DNA of 64,000 bases from Burkholderia sp. H160 (GTDB lineage Bacteria; Pseudomonadota; Gammaproteobacteria; Burkholderiales; Burkholderiaceae). Shown piece after piece: positions 1-10,492 of the stretch. The stretch lies in NCBI GenBank assembly GCA_000173575.1, contig ABYL01000012.1:29072-93071 (forward strand), given 5' to 3'. The notes below the pieces were generated by a model, which did no database searches, was not told the DNA's origin, and worked only from the letters and a program-made list of their open reading frames with translations. Numbering within the stretch: the stretch's first letter is position 1; each line of letters begins with the position of its first letter. A program made the position numbers and the translations under genes.

Positions 1-81
1 CTCGCAAGCGTGCCAGCAACCTCTCCAGACAAACACGGATTGCTGCTGCGATTGCGCCGCTGCAATCTTTCCCAGCTAGTG

Positions 82-95
82 TGGAAGCGCTTCCA
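82..95. promoter_or_regulatory. LacI-family operator of the glucoside operon
   Basis: The sequence TGGAAGCGCTTCCA is a perfect 14-bp palindrome with a central CG, the classic form of LacI/GalR-family operators (compare CebR and CcpA sites). It lies 82 nt upstream of the proposed glucosidase start. The operon's last gene encodes a LacI-family protein, which is the obvious ligand-responsive repressor. No second copy was seen before the binding-protein gene or before the regulator gene. Confidence 0.75.
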
Positions 96-177
96 ACCGG
101 GCGTTCACGGCAAGTGCGAACGTCAGCGCCTCAAGTTCCATCACCCGGTTCAACGACCTCATGGCAGGAGAGAATCC

Positions 178-1593
178 GTGGAAAACGACGCATCCGCAGT
201 CATCGACGCCGCCCATCCCGCTCACGGCGGCCCGCACACCGACCCCTTCACTCCACCCGCCGATTCATCGCTGTGGCGCCGGGACTTTCTGCTCGGCGCG
301 GCTACCGCGTCGTATCAGATCGAAGGCGCGGTCAACGAAGACGGCCGTCTGCCGTCGATCTGGGACACCTACTCGGCCACGCCGGGCAGGGTGCTGGCCG
401 GCGACACCGGCGCCGTCGCGTGCGATCACTATCATCGCTGGGAGCAGGACATCGATATGCTCGCGGGGCTCGGCCTCGAAGCGTACCGGCTGTCGACCGC
501 GTGGCCGCGCGTGATGGACGAAAACGGCGCGCCCAACAGCAAGGGGCTCGACTTCTACAAGCGCCTGCTCGGACGGCTCAAAGAAAAGAACATCACGACC
601 TTAGTCACGCTGTATCACTGGGATCTGCCGCAGCATCTGGAGGATCGCGGCGGCTGGCTCAATCGCGAAACCGCGTACCGTTTCGCCGATTACGCAGACC
701 TGATGAGCCGTGAACTGCACGGCTTCGTCGACGGATGGGCGACGCTCAACGAGCCGTGGTGTTCGGCGTACCTCGGCTACGGCAACGGCCGCCATGCACC
801 GGGCCTCAACAACATACGTTTCGCGACGCAGGCGATGCATCATCTGCTGCTCGCGCACGGTCTCGCGATTCCGGTGCTGCGCGCGAACGATCCGCGCTCG
901 CACAAGGGCATCGTCGCGAACGTCGGGCGCGGCACGCCGAATAGCGACAGCGCCGCCGATCGCCGCGCGGCCGAGCTGTTCGAAGTCCAGAACAACGCGT
1001 GGATTCTCGATCCGCTGTTCAAAGGCGAGTATCCGCAAGACCTGTTCGAGCTGTGGCCGCACGCCGAGCCGCTCGTGCTCGACGGCGACATGCAGACGAT
1101 CAATACGCCGCTCGACTTCCTTGGCATCAACTATTATTTCCGCACCAACGTCGCGAGCGACGGGGCGCATGGCTTCAAGGACGTGCCGCTCGAAGGCGTC
1201 GAGCGCACGCAGATGGGTTGGGAGGTTTACCCGGATGGTCTTCGCGATCTGCTGACCGGTTTCAGGGACACCTATGCAAATCTGCCGCCGATCTACATTA
1301 CCGAGAATGGCATGGCATCGAACGACAAGGTGATCGACGGCCGCGTCGAGGACACGCAGCGCATCTCTTACCTGAAGCGCCATCTCGCCGCGGTCGATCA
1401 GGCGATCAAGGCCGGCGTCGATGTGCGCGGCTATTTCATCTGGTCGCTGATGGACAACTTCGAGTGGGCGTTCGGGTATGAGCGGCGCTTCGGCATCGTC
1501 CATGTCGACTATGAAACGCAGAAACGTACGATCAAACGCAGTGCCGAGCTGGTGTCGAAGTTCCTCAAAGATCGCAAAGCACAGCCGAAATAA
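178..1593 (+). CDS. GH1 beta-glucosidase
   Basis: Predicted cytoplasmic family 1 glycoside hydrolase that cleaves beta-glucosides such as cellobiose to glucose. The retaining-enzyme residues are visible: acid/base Glu192 in TLNEPW and nucleophile Glu376 in YITENG. The N-terminal block FLLGAATASYQIEGA and C-terminal SLMDNFEWAFGY are also typical. With the GTG start at 178 the protein has 471 aa, the normal GH1 length; CAGGAG sits 7 nt upstream. The frame is open further upstream, but that part has no GH1 similarity and would run across the operator. It is the first gene of an operon with a sugar ABC transporter and LacI regulator, so it probably processes the imported sugar. Confidence 0.93.
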   Translation: MENDASAVIDAAHPAHGGPHTDPFTPPADSSLWRRDFLLGAATASYQIEGAVNEDGRLPSIWDTYSATPGRVLAGDTGAVACDHYHRWEQDIDMLAGLGLEAYRLSTAWPRVMDENGAPNSKGLDFYKRLLGRLKEKNITTLVTLYHWDLPQHLEDRGGWLNRETAYRFADYADLMSRELHGFVDGWATLNEPWCSAYLGYGNGRHAPGLNNIRFATQAMHHLLLAHGLAIPVLRANDPRSHKGIVANVGRGTPNSDSAADRRAAELFEVQNNAWILDPLFKGEYPQDLFELWPHAEPLVLDGDMQTINTPLDFLGINYYFRTNVASDGAHGFKDVPLEGVERTQMGWEVYPDGLRDLLTGFRDTYANLPPIYITENGMASNDKVIDGRVEDTQRISYLKRHLAAVDQAIKAGVDVRGYFIWSLMDNFEWAFGYERRFGIVHVDYETQKRTIKRSAELVSKFLKDRKAQPK

Positions 1594-1687
1594 GCACAAT
1601 CACAACGACGCAACAGCGATGTAAAACAGGGTGGAGCTGGTTGGTATTTCGACTTGACACACAGGCACTGAGCCTGGAGGAGACGGA

Positions 1688-2926
1688 ATGAACAGCAAAA
1701 GAATGGTCTTGCGAGGCGTTGTTGCGGCACTGGCGCTGTATGGCGTCGTCGCCCACGCGGAGCCGCTCAAGGCTAACGTGATTCACTGGTGGACCTCGGG
1801 CGGCGAATCGGCCGCGATTCGCCAGTTTGCCGACGCGTACGACAAGGCCGGCGGCCAATGGGTCGATAACGCGGTCGCGGGCGGGGATCAGGCGCGCGCC
1901 ACCGCGATCAACCGCATTGTCGGCGGTGATCCACCCACTGCCGCCCAGTTCAATACGTCGAAGCAGTTTCACGATCTGATTGACCAGGGACTCCTGAACA
2001 ACGTCGACGACGTCGCCGCTAAAGAAAACTGGAAAGCCATTTTCCCGCAGTCGATTCTCGACAGTATCCGCGTGAACGGCCACTACTACGCGGCGCCGGT
2101 CGACATCCACATGCCGGCTTGGTTCTTCTACTCGAAGCCGGTGTTCCAGAAGGCGGGCATCTCGAGCGAGCCGAAAAGCTACGACGAGTTCATCGCCGAT
2201 CTCGGCAAGCTGAAGACCGCGGGCGTGATTCCGCTCGCGTTCGGCGGCCAGCCGTGGCAGGAGAAGATTACGTTCGACGCGGTGCTGGCCGACGTGGGCG
2301 GCCCGGACCTGTATATGAAGGTCTATCGCGATCACGATCAGAACGCGGTGAAATCGGATGCGTTCAAGAAGGTGCTCGTGTCGTTCAAGCGGCTGCACGA
2401 TTTCGTCGATCCAGGCTCACCTGGACGCAACTGGAACGACGCGACCGCGCTCGTGACCACGGGCAAGGCCGGCGTGCAGATCATGGGCGACTGGGCGAAG
2501 GGCGAGTTCCTCGCGGCGAATCAAACGGCGGGCAAGGACTTCGGCTGCTTCCCCGGCTTCGGTCCGCATTCACCGTATCTGGTCGCAGGCGACGTGTTCG
2601 TGTTTCCGAAGACCGACAACGCGTCGGCGATCAAGGCGCAGAATCTGCTCGCCACGGTGATGACCTCGCCGTCCGCGCAGGTCGCGTTCAGCGCGAAGAA
2701 AGGCTCGATTCCGATCCGGCCCGACGTGGACGAAAGCAGCCTCGACGTCTGCGCCAAGGAGGGCATCGCGATCATGAAGGACAAGTCGCGCCAGTTGCCG
2801 AATCCGGAAATGCTGCTGTCGCCCGATACGCAGGGTGCGCTGACTGACGTCGTGACGAACTTCTGGAACAAGAACGAGTCCGTCGACGACGCGCAGAAAG
2901 CGTTCGCGAGCGCGTTGAAGGGCTAG
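1688..2926 (+). CDS. CUT1 sugar ABC transporter, periplasmic binding protein (GtsA-like)
   Basis: Extracytoplasmic solute-binding protein of family 1, 412 aa. A signal peptide is visible (MNSKRM..., hydrophobic core, cleavage around AHA-EP). The mature start VIHWWTSGGESAAI resembles glucose/mannose-binding GtsA-type proteins more than maltose-binding proteins. The start is supported by GGAGGAG just upstream of the ATG. The gene follows the glucosidase by 94 nt and precedes two permeases. The ligand is inferred to be glucose, cellobiose or another beta-glucoside; sequence alone cannot decide among them. Confidence 0.88.
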   Translation: MNSKRMVLRGVVAALALYGVVAHAEPLKANVIHWWTSGGESAAIRQFADAYDKAGGQWVDNAVAGGDQARATAINRIVGGDPPTAAQFNTSKQFHDLIDQGLLNNVDDVAAKENWKAIFPQSILDSIRVNGHYYAAPVDIHMPAWFFYSKPVFQKAGISSEPKSYDEFIADLGKLKTAGVIPLAFGGQPWQEKITFDAVLADVGGPDLYMKVYRDHDQNAVKSDAFKKVLVSFKRLHDFVDPGSPGRNWNDATALVTTGKAGVQIMGDWAKGEFLAANQTAGKDFGCFPGFGPHSPYLVAGDVFVFPKTDNASAIKAQNLLATVMTSPSAQVAFSAKKGSIPIRPDVDESSLDVCAKEGIAIMKDKSRQLPNPEMLLSPDTQGALTDVVTNFWNKNESVDDAQKAFASALKG

Positions 2927-2934
2927 GCCTTGCC

Positions 2935-3891
2935 ATGCACGCGCTCAAGCTGCCAGCCGAGGGTTCGAAACCACACGGCAAGTCGCAACCGAGGCCGCGG
3001 CATAAACCGCTGAACCGGCGGTTTTCGCTCGCGGTCTGGCTGGCCTTGCTGCCGATGCTCCTGACCGTCGTGTTCACGTACCTGGGCACGATGGTCTGGA
3101 CCGCGCGCGTGTCGCTCAGCAATTCGCACACGTTTCCGTCGAACGACTTCGCGGGGCTCACACAGTACGTGCGGCTCTTCCAGAACGATCGCTGGCTCGT
3201 GTCGCTGCAGCACATCGTGATCTACGGCGCGTGTTTCATCATCGCGTGCATGGTGATCGGGTTGCTGCTGGCGATCTTCATCGATCAGCGCGTGGTCGCG
3301 GAAGGCGCGTTGCGCACGGTGTTTCTGTATCCGTACGCGATGTCGTTCGTCGCGACCGGGCTCGTGTGGCAGTGGATCCTCAATCCCGCGCTCGGCGCGC
3401 AGCAGGTGCTGCGCAATATCGGCTTCGCCCATGCGCGCTTCGACTGGATCGTCGATCAGGACTGGGTCATCTACACGATCGTGATCGCGACCGTGTGGCA
3501 GGCATCGGGGCTCGTGATGGCGCTGATGCTGGCCGGCCTGCGCGGCATCGACGAAGAATTGTGGAAAGCCGCGCGCATCGACGGCATTCCGCGCTGGCGT
3601 GTGTACGCGAGCATCGTGGTGCCGATGCTCGGACCGTCGATCTCGACCGCGTTCGTGCTGCTGTTCGTGATGGTGGTAAAGCTGTACGACGCGGTCGTCG
3701 CGATGACGCAGGGCGGCCCCGGCACCGCGAGCGAAGTGCCGGCCAAATTCATCATGGACTATCTGTTCGGGCGAGCGAACATCGGCCTTGCGTCGGCTGC
3801 ATCGATCGTGCTGCTCGCGACGGTGCTCGCGGTTCTCGCGCCGTTCTTCTATGCACGCAGCCGCGCGGCGCTGCGCGGAGAGAGGGGATGA
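2935..3891 (+). CDS. CUT1 sugar ABC transporter permease 1
   Basis: Inner-membrane permease of the MalF/UgpA/GtsB type, 318 aa, with about six hydrophobic helices. The EAA loop that docks on the ATPase is recognisable in EELWKAARIDGIPRWRVY. It starts 8 nt after the binding-protein stop and its stop overlaps the next permease start (ATGA). It forms a heterodimeric channel with the product of the following gene. Confidence 0.9.
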   Translation: MHALKLPAEGSKPHGKSQPRPRHKPLNRRFSLAVWLALLPMLLTVVFTYLGTMVWTARVSLSNSHTFPSNDFAGLTQYVRLFQNDRWLVSLQHIVIYGACFIIACMVIGLLLAIFIDQRVVAEGALRTVFLYPYAMSFVATGLVWQWILNPALGAQQVLRNIGFAHARFDWIVDQDWVIYTIVIATVWQASGLVMALMLAGLRGIDEELWKAARIDGIPRWRVYASIVVPMLGPSISTAFVLLFVMVVKLYDAVVAMTQGGPGTASEVPAKFIMDYLFGRANIGLASAASIVLLATVLAVLAPFFYARSRAALRGERG

Positions 3892-4805
3892 ACACGCTCG
3901 ATTCCACGCTAAAAGGCGGCCTGCCACATCGCGTGCGTACGCGGCCGCGTCGCTCGGCGTTCTCGCCGGCGCGTCTCGGCATCTACGCGTTCCTGCTCAC
4001 CGCGGCGGTGTTCTTCCTATTGCCGCTCTACGTGATGCTGGTCACGTCGGTCAAACCGATGAGCGAGATCCGCCTCGGCAATCTACTCGGCTTTCCGATC
4101 CATTTCACGCTCGACGCGTGGAGCGCCGCATGGCAGTCGGCCTGCACCGGGCTCGATTGCAACGGCATTCGCGTCGGCTTCTGGAACTCGGTGAGGATCG
4201 TCGCGCCAAGCACGGTACTGTCGATCACGGTCGGCGCGGTGAACGGCTACGCGCTGTCGTTCTGGCGGCCGCGCGGCGCGGGTCTGCTGTTCGGCGTGCT
4301 GCTGGTCGGCGCGTTCATTCCGGTGCAGGTGATGATCTATCCGCTCGTGCGCGTGCTCGCGAGCGTGCACCTGTTCAGCTCGCTGCCGGGCATCGTACTG
4401 ATTCATACGATGTTCGGCATGCCGGTCATGACGCTGCTGTTCCGCAACTACTACGCATCGATTCCGCAGGAGCTGTTCAAGGCTGCGCGCGTCGACGGCG
4501 GCAGTTTTTGGCGCATCTTCTTCCAACTGATGCTGCCGATGTCGACGCCGATCATCGTCGTCGCGCTGATCATGCAGGTCACGAACATCTGGAACGACTA
4601 CATTCTGGGCCTCGTGTTCGCCGGCACGAAGAATCTGCCGATGACGGTGCAGCTGAACAACATCATCAACACGACGACCGGCGAGCGGCTCTACAACGTC
4701 AACATGGCAGCGACGATTCTGACGTCGATGGTGCCGCTCGCGGTCTACTTCATTTCGGGCCGCTGGTTCGTGCGCGGCATTGCGTCGGGTGCCGTCAAGG
4801 GGTAG
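3888..4805 (+). CDS. CUT1 sugar ABC transporter permease 2
   Basis: MalG/UgpE/GtsC-type inner-membrane permease, 305 aa. The EAA motif region reads QELFKAARVDGGSFWRIF. The ATG at 3888 overlaps the preceding stop as ATGA and has GAGAGGG upstream, so it is preferred. The same frame is open several hundred bases further upstream, but that portion lies inside permease 1 and does not look like permease sequence. The overlap suggests translational coupling to permease 1. Confidence 0.9.
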   Translation: MNTLDSTLKGGLPHRVRTRPRRSAFSPARLGIYAFLLTAAVFFLLPLYVMLVTSVKPMSEIRLGNLLGFPIHFTLDAWSAAWQSACTGLDCNGIRVGFWNSVRIVAPSTVLSITVGAVNGYALSFWRPRGAGLLFGVLLVGAFIPVQVMIYPLVRVLASVHLFSSLPGIVLIHTMFGMPVMTLLFRNYYASIPQELFKAARVDGGSFWRIFFQLMLPMSTPIIVVALIMQVTNIWNDYILGLVFAGTKNLPMTVQLNNIINTTTGERLYNVNMAATILTSMVPLAVYFISGRWFVRGIASGAVKG

Positions 4806-4808
4806 GGC

Positions 4809-5969
<1,161 letters not shown>

Positions 5970-6014
5970 CGCCGCGGAGCGCCACGCGCGAAGCGGATCG
6001 TCGAGACAGGCTTG

Positions 6015-7055
6015 ATGGAGAACCGCGTGGCAACACTCAAGGACGTCGCGGAACTGGCCGGCGTAGGCATGTCGACCGCCTCACGAGCCATTTCCGGCAA
6101 AGGACCGATTTCCGCCGATGCCGCGGCGCGCGTGAAGGCGGCGATCGAGGCGCTGAACTTCCGCCCGTCGTCGATCGGCCGGGCGATGGCGACGCAGCAG
6201 CTCGGCATCATCGGCATCTTCGTGCCGACATTTTTTGGTTCGTACTACGGCACGATCCTGAAGCAGACCGACACCGAGCTGCGCGCGGTGGGGCGGCATG
6301 TCGTGGTCGCGACCGGCTGCGGAGAAGTTTCGCCGCGCGAGCAGGCGATCGAGGCGGTGCGCTTTCTGATCGGCCGCGACTGCGATGGCGTAGTCGTGAT
6401 CAGCCACGATCTGCATGACGAAGACCTGATCATGCTGCATGGCTTGCATCCGAAGATGGTGTTTCTGAATCGCGCGTTTGAGCAGTTGCCGGAAGCGTCG
6501 TTCAGCGCCGATCATCGGCGCGGCGGCGAACTGGCGGCGCGCACGCTGCTCGATCACGGACATCGCGACATCGCGGTGATTTCCGGGCCCTTCACCGCGT
6601 CGGACAACGTGATGCGGATCGACGGCTTTTTCGCCGAACTCGCGCGTGCCGGCATTGCGCGCGACGACGTCACGCTGATCGAATCCGACTTCTCGCCCGA
6701 AGGCGGCTACGCCGCCGCGCAGAAGCTGCTCGATACAAAGCGGCGCGTGACGGGCTTGTTCTGCGCGAACGACACGATGGCGGTCAGCGTGCTCGCGCGC
6801 TTTCACCAGATTGGCATTTCGGTGCCGAACGATATTTCCGTGATCAGCTACGACGACGACTACTCGGCCGCGTACGCGGCGCCGGGGCTCACCTCGGTGC
6901 ATATTCCGACCGCGGAGCTTACGCAGAATGCGGTGCGCTGGCTCATCAACCAGTGTTACGGCACGACGTGGGAGATCTTCCGCGAGTTTCCGGTCAGTGT
7001 GACGATGCGCGAATCGGTCGGGCCGGCGCCGATGGCGAAAAACACTGCACGCTAA
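6015..7055 (+). CDS. LacI-family transcriptional regulator
   Basis: DNA-binding repressor of about 346 aa. The N-terminal helix-turn-helix and hinge are clear (TLKDVAELAGVGMSTASRAISG), followed by a periplasmic-binding-protein-like effector domain. It is the last gene of the glucosidase/ABC operon and most likely binds the palindrome at 82-95, being released by the imported sugar or its hydrolysis product. The start is ATG 6015, or GTG 6027, which has TGGAG 6 nt upstream; both keep the whole HTH. Confidence 0.9.
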   Translation: MENRVATLKDVAELAGVGMSTASRAISGKGPISADAAARVKAAIEALNFRPSSIGRAMATQQLGIIGIFVPTFFGSYYGTILKQTDTELRAVGRHVVVATGCGEVSPREQAIEAVRFLIGRDCDGVVVISHDLHDEDLIMLHGLHPKMVFLNRAFEQLPEASFSADHRRGGELAARTLLDHGHRDIAVISGPFTASDNVMRIDGFFAELARAGIARDDVTLIESDFSPEGGYAAAQKLLDTKRRVTGLFCANDTMAVSVLARFHQIGISVPNDISVISYDDDYSAAYAAPGLTSVHIPTAELTQNAVRWLINQCYGTTWEIFREFPVSVTMRESVGPAPMAKNTAR

Positions 7056-7509
7056 GCGGAGTGCCAGAGGTGTTCACCTGATACGTCGATGACAGTCCAT
7101 TTAAGACGGCTGTAATTCTTCGCAATAGTGCTTTGCGTTTTCCCTCATGAAACTTACGTCAAATTTCTTTAAACTTCACGGTAACAATTTGTTACGGGGT
7201 GAGTGTGTTGTTGGCCATCGTTCTGATCGCCTGTCCCATCTGCATCGCAGCGCTGTTCGGTTTCGCGCGCCATGTGGATCCGCACACAGGCCAGTTCAAA
7301 CGTTAAATTTTCGGGCGTTTTCTCGCTTCGCGATTAACGGTTCGTGAGTTTGTCGTCAATATTGAAATAAGCAATCGTTTGCTTCTTTCACTCTGGTTTC
7401 ATATTTTCCTTTTCGTCAATAGCCCGCTCCAGTTTTCGTCAAGTCTTGCCTTTGTGTGCCGGTTCGCGGCACGATGCGCGATTACCTTCGTTTCGGGGCA
7501 GCATCGCGT
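7056..7509. other. AT-rich intergenic region before SulP gene
   Basis: This 454-nt gap is clearly richer in A+T than its surroundings. It contains one possible short membrane ORF (7199-7306, listed separately), a 6-bp inverted repeat (AAGCAA/TTGCTT, 7369-7384) and several CGTCAA repeats. No confident promoter or terminator was identified. Confidence 0.5.
7199..7306 (+). CDS. possible single-helix small membrane protein
   Basis: A 35-codon frame beginning at GTG 7199 (or GTG 7205) encodes a strongly hydrophobic stretch (LLAIVLIACPICIAALFGF) followed by a basic/polar tail ending in GQFKR. That is the layout of a one-helix membrane peptide with its C-terminus in the cytoplasm. ACGGGG lies just upstream and could act as a weak ribosome-binding site. 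No family was recognised. It could be fortuitous in an AT-rich gap. Confidence 0.35.
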   Translation: MSVLLAIVLIACPICIAALFGFARHVDPHTGQFKR

Positions 7510-9222
7510 ATGCAAGATTTACCGCAAAAAACGGCGGCACGTGCCAGCGTGCTGAAGGGCATTCTTCCTTTGAGCCGGGTAGCGGCGGCGCGCGATGCGC
7601 TGGCCGGTGTGCAGCTTGCGTCGATGGATATCCCGCAGGTGCTCGGCTATGCGCGCATTGCCGGCATGCCGGCCGTCACCGGGCTCTATACGGTGTTTCT
7701 GCCGCTCATCGCGTTCGCGTTTTTCGGCGCGTCACGGCACCTGGTCGTCGCCGCCGATTCGGCTACCGCGACGATTTTCGCGAGCCGTCTGTCGAAAATG
7801 GCGCCCGCGTCGAGTGCCGAATACGCGGCGCTCGCGGCGATGGTCGCGCTATTGACGGCCGCGTTGCTGCTCGTCGCGCGCATCTTCAAGCTCGGTTTTC
7901 TCGCCGATTTCCTGTCGCGCACGGTGCTGGTCGGCTTTCTCGCGGGCGTCGGCGTACAGGTCGGCATCGCGATGCTTGGCGACATGCTCGGCGTGCCCGG
8001 ACATGCGGCGACCAGCGTGAATCAACTGCTGCTCGTCGTGCGCGAGGCCGCTCAAATCAATCAGCCGACGCTGGCGATCTCGGTGCTCGTGGTCGCCGCG
8101 ATTCTCATCTGCAAACGTTTCTGGCCGCGCTTGCCGGTGCCGTTGGTCGCGGTCGTCGCGGGCATTGCCGCGAGCGACGTATTCGGTTTCGCCGCGCACG
8201 GCATCGCGATCCTCGGACCGGTGGAGGGCGGACTGCCGCCGCTGCGGATTCCGTCGGTGACGTGGCAGCAGATGCTCGACCTGGTCCCGGTCGCGGCGTC
8301 GTGCTTCGTGATGATCGTCGCGCAAAGCGCCGCCGCGAGCCGCGTATTCGCCGAGCGCTATCACGAGCAGGTCGATACCAACGCGGACCTGCTCGGCATC
8401 GCGGCCGCCAACGCGGCGGCGGCGTTTTCCGGCGCGTTCGTGGTCAACGGCAGCCCGACGCAGACCGCGATGGCCGATCGCGCCGGCACGCGCAGCCAGT
8501 TCGCGCAGCTGGTATTCGCGGCGGTCGTGGTGGTCGTGCTGCTGTTTTTCAGCCGCTATCTGCAGTATCTGCCGCACTGCATTCTCGCGAGCATCGTGTT
8601 TACGATCGCGGTCGGGCTCATCAACGTGCAGTCGCTGTTTGCGATTCGTCGTGAAAGTCCCGGCGAATTCGCGCTAGCGTTGTTCACCGCGGCGGCGGTC
8701 GTGCTGATCGGCGTCGAGCACGGCATTCTGGTCGCGGTCGCGTTGTCGCTGCTGCGTCACGTTCGACACAGCTACCGCCCGCACACGATGATGCTCGCGC
8801 CCAACGGCGACGGCCTGTGGGTGCCGGTGCCGGCGGTGCCAGGTATGGAGACCGCGCCGGGGTTGATCGTCTATCGCTTCGGCGCCGATCTGTTCTACGC
8901 GAACGATCATTTTTTCGTCGAAGATACGCGCCGCCTGATCGAACACGCACCGAACGCGGTGCGCTGGTTCGTCGTCGATGCGAGCGCGATTACGGATGTC
9001 GATTATTCGGCGGCGCGCTCGGTGGGCGAGCTGTGCGCGGCGCTCAAGCGTAGTGGTGTCGAGGTCATTTTCGCGCGTGTGAATCGCTATTTGCGCTCCG
9101 ATATGGATCGGCATGGAATTACGCCGATCGTCGAGGAGCGCTGTATTTTCGGCACGCTGCATGATGCGTTGACCATGGCGGGAGTGGAGAAGCCGCATGA
9201 GCAGGTGAAAGGGGCGCCGTAA
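7510..9222 (+). CDS. SulP-family anion transporter with STAS domain
   Basis: Inner-membrane SulP permease (sulfate, bicarbonate or dicarboxylate class), about 570 aa from ATG 7510 (GGGGCAG upstream; ATG 7474 is an alternative). The N-terminal part carries the family signature around GVQLASMDIPQVLGYARIAGMPAVTGLYT and about 10-12 hydrophobic segments. The C-terminal ~120 residues form a STAS domain (IVYRFGADLFYAN through FVVDASAITDVDYSA). The substrate cannot be assigned from sequence. It is monocistronic, converging with the acyltransferase gene 10 nt away. Confidence 0.85.
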   Translation: MQDLPQKTAARASVLKGILPLSRVAAARDALAGVQLASMDIPQVLGYARIAGMPAVTGLYTVFLPLIAFAFFGASRHLVVAADSATATIFASRLSKMAPASSAEYAALAAMVALLTAALLLVARIFKLGFLADFLSRTVLVGFLAGVGVQVGIAMLGDMLGVPGHAATSVNQLLLVVREAAQINQPTLAISVLVVAAILICKRFWPRLPVPLVAVVAGIAASDVFGFAAHGIAILGPVEGGLPPLRIPSVTWQQMLDLVPVAASCFVMIVAQSAAASRVFAERYHEQVDTNADLLGIAAANAAAAFSGAFVVNGSPTQTAMADRAGTRSQFAQLVFAAVVVVVLLFFSRYLQYLPHCILASIVFTIAVGLINVQSLFAIRRESPGEFALALFTAAAVVLIGVEHGILVAVALSLLRHVRHSYRPHTMMLAPNGDGLWVPVPAVPGMETAPGLIVYRFGADLFYANDHFFVEDTRRLIEHAPNAVRWFVVDASAITDVDYSAARSVGELCAALKRSGVEVIFARVNRYLRSDMDRHGITPIVEERCIFGTLHDALTMAGVEKPHEQVKGAP

Positions 9223-9232
9223 GGCTGTGGGC

Positions 9233-10138
9233 TCAATACACGCCTGACACACCCGGCGGCCGATGCTTGAAGCGCCGATGGACCCAGTAATATTGCTCCG
9301 GAAACCGGCGGATCTGCGTTTCAAGAAACTCATTCATTCGACGCGCATCGATCGCGTCACTCTCCGACGGGAAGTCGTTGAAGGGCTCGAAGATCGTCAG
9401 CTTATATCCGCGGTAGTCGGGCAGCACTTCGGTCACGAACGGCACAACCCGCGCACCAGCTAAGCGGGCAAGTCGCGAAACCGAAGTGAGCGTGCAGGCG
9501 GGCACGTCAAAAAACGGTACGAAAACCGAGTTTTGTACGCCGTGATCCATGTCCGCTGCGAGCATGACGGGTACGCCGGAGCGAAGCAACGCCACCATTT
9601 TTCTGGCACTGGTCGAGCGTTCGATCATCTCGGCGCCGAATCTGCCGCGTTGCCGCCTGGCCAGGCCGCACAGGCGCGTGTTCGACATGCGTGTGTAGAG
9701 TGAAGCGGCGGGCAGGCGCGCAGAGTAGAGTATGCAGCCGACCTCGATGCTCACGAAGTGAAAGCCCAGAAAGATCGTCGGTGGAGCGTTCCGGTCTTCC
9801 AGATCGATCCTGCTTTCGATCTCGACCAGGTTCCGTATCGACTCCGCGCTGCCAAACCATTGAATGCCTCGTTCGACATAGCTTCGAATGACGTGTCGAA
9901 AGTGGTTCCTCGCAAGCTCATCGTATTCGCGCTCACTCTTGCCCGGAAAGCACAGGCGCAGGTTGACGAGAGTGATATGTTTTCTGGGGCCTGGAAGCGC
10001 ATACAACATCGCGCCAAGAGCGCTGCCTAGCCGCGCGACCAACGCGTAGGGAAGGACTGAGAAGACACGCAGCAGCGCGACAACGAGGACAAAGCCAAGT
10101 CGTCCCCGGAGTTTCCCCCGCTTGTGAGAATCGCCCAT
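9233..10138 (-). CDS. lipid A biosynthesis acyltransferase-like protein (LpxL/HtrB family)
   Basis: Membrane-associated LPLAT-family acyltransferase, 301 aa, expected to add a secondary acyl chain to lipid A or a related lipid at the inner face of the inner membrane. The catalytic H-x4-E box is visible in FHFVSIEVG. An N-terminal hydrophobic segment (LGFVLVVALLRVFSVLPYAL) serves as membrane anchor. ATG at 10138 is chosen because family similarity starts there; the frame is open to 10276 but that extension is not LPLAT-like. Shine-Dalgarno pairing is weak. Ornithine-lipid-type or other substrates are possible. Confidence 0.75.
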   Translation of the reverse strand: MGDSHKRGKLRGRLGFVLVVALLRVFSVLPYALVARLGSALGAMLYALPGPRKHITLVNLRLCFPGKSEREYDELARNHFRHVIRSYVERGIQWFGSAESIRNLVEIESRIDLEDRNAPPTIFLGFHFVSIEVGCILYSARLPAASLYTRMSNTRLCGLARRQRGRFGAEMIERSTSARKMVALLRSGVPVMLAADMDHGVQNSVFVPFFDVPACTLTSVSRLARLAGARVVPFVTEVLPDYRGYKLTIFEPFNDFPSESDAIDARRMNEFLETQIRRFPEQYYWVHRRFKHRPPGVSGVY

Positions 10139-10492
10139 TGTTACTCGCGAGAAATATTTGTTTTTCGGTTGCCAACGTTTGCGTGGGCGATGGATGACGT
10201 CGAAAAGTTCGAGATCATCGCGGCGCATTGAATGCGCCCATGACACGGCGATTTCGAAGAAGTATCGCACGTGCAACTTGGTGAGAGGCCATCCAGGTGG
10301 GCATCATCGGGGGCGTCCCTGGCGAATTTTCATTACGCAGGGTTACGAGTGGCAGGAAGCACAGATGGGCCGGGTGGCCTGGCTAGCTTAAAAGTCCAAT
10401 GCCAGAAGGCTCGCGTGAGCGGGCGTCATCCTGCTTGTCTTTGCGTGCAGCATTTTCAGCCTTACACGGTGGCTCATGCGTATCGTGATGCT
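10139..10492. other. non-coding stretch upstream of acyltransferase gene
   Basis: About 350 nt with no convincing gene on either strand. Open frames exist but show no recognisable protein, no good ribosome-binding sites, and one of them runs into the GNAT remnant. Probably promoter region plus eroded sequence. Confidence 0.4.

Noticed and set aside
601-1599. Long minus-strand open frame opposite the glucosidase gene
   Set aside because: High-GC codon bias keeps the antisense frame open; the sequence is Arg/His/Asp-rich with no domain, and the sense gene is a clear GH1. Similar antisense frames over kdp, ggt and RND genes were rejected for the same reason.
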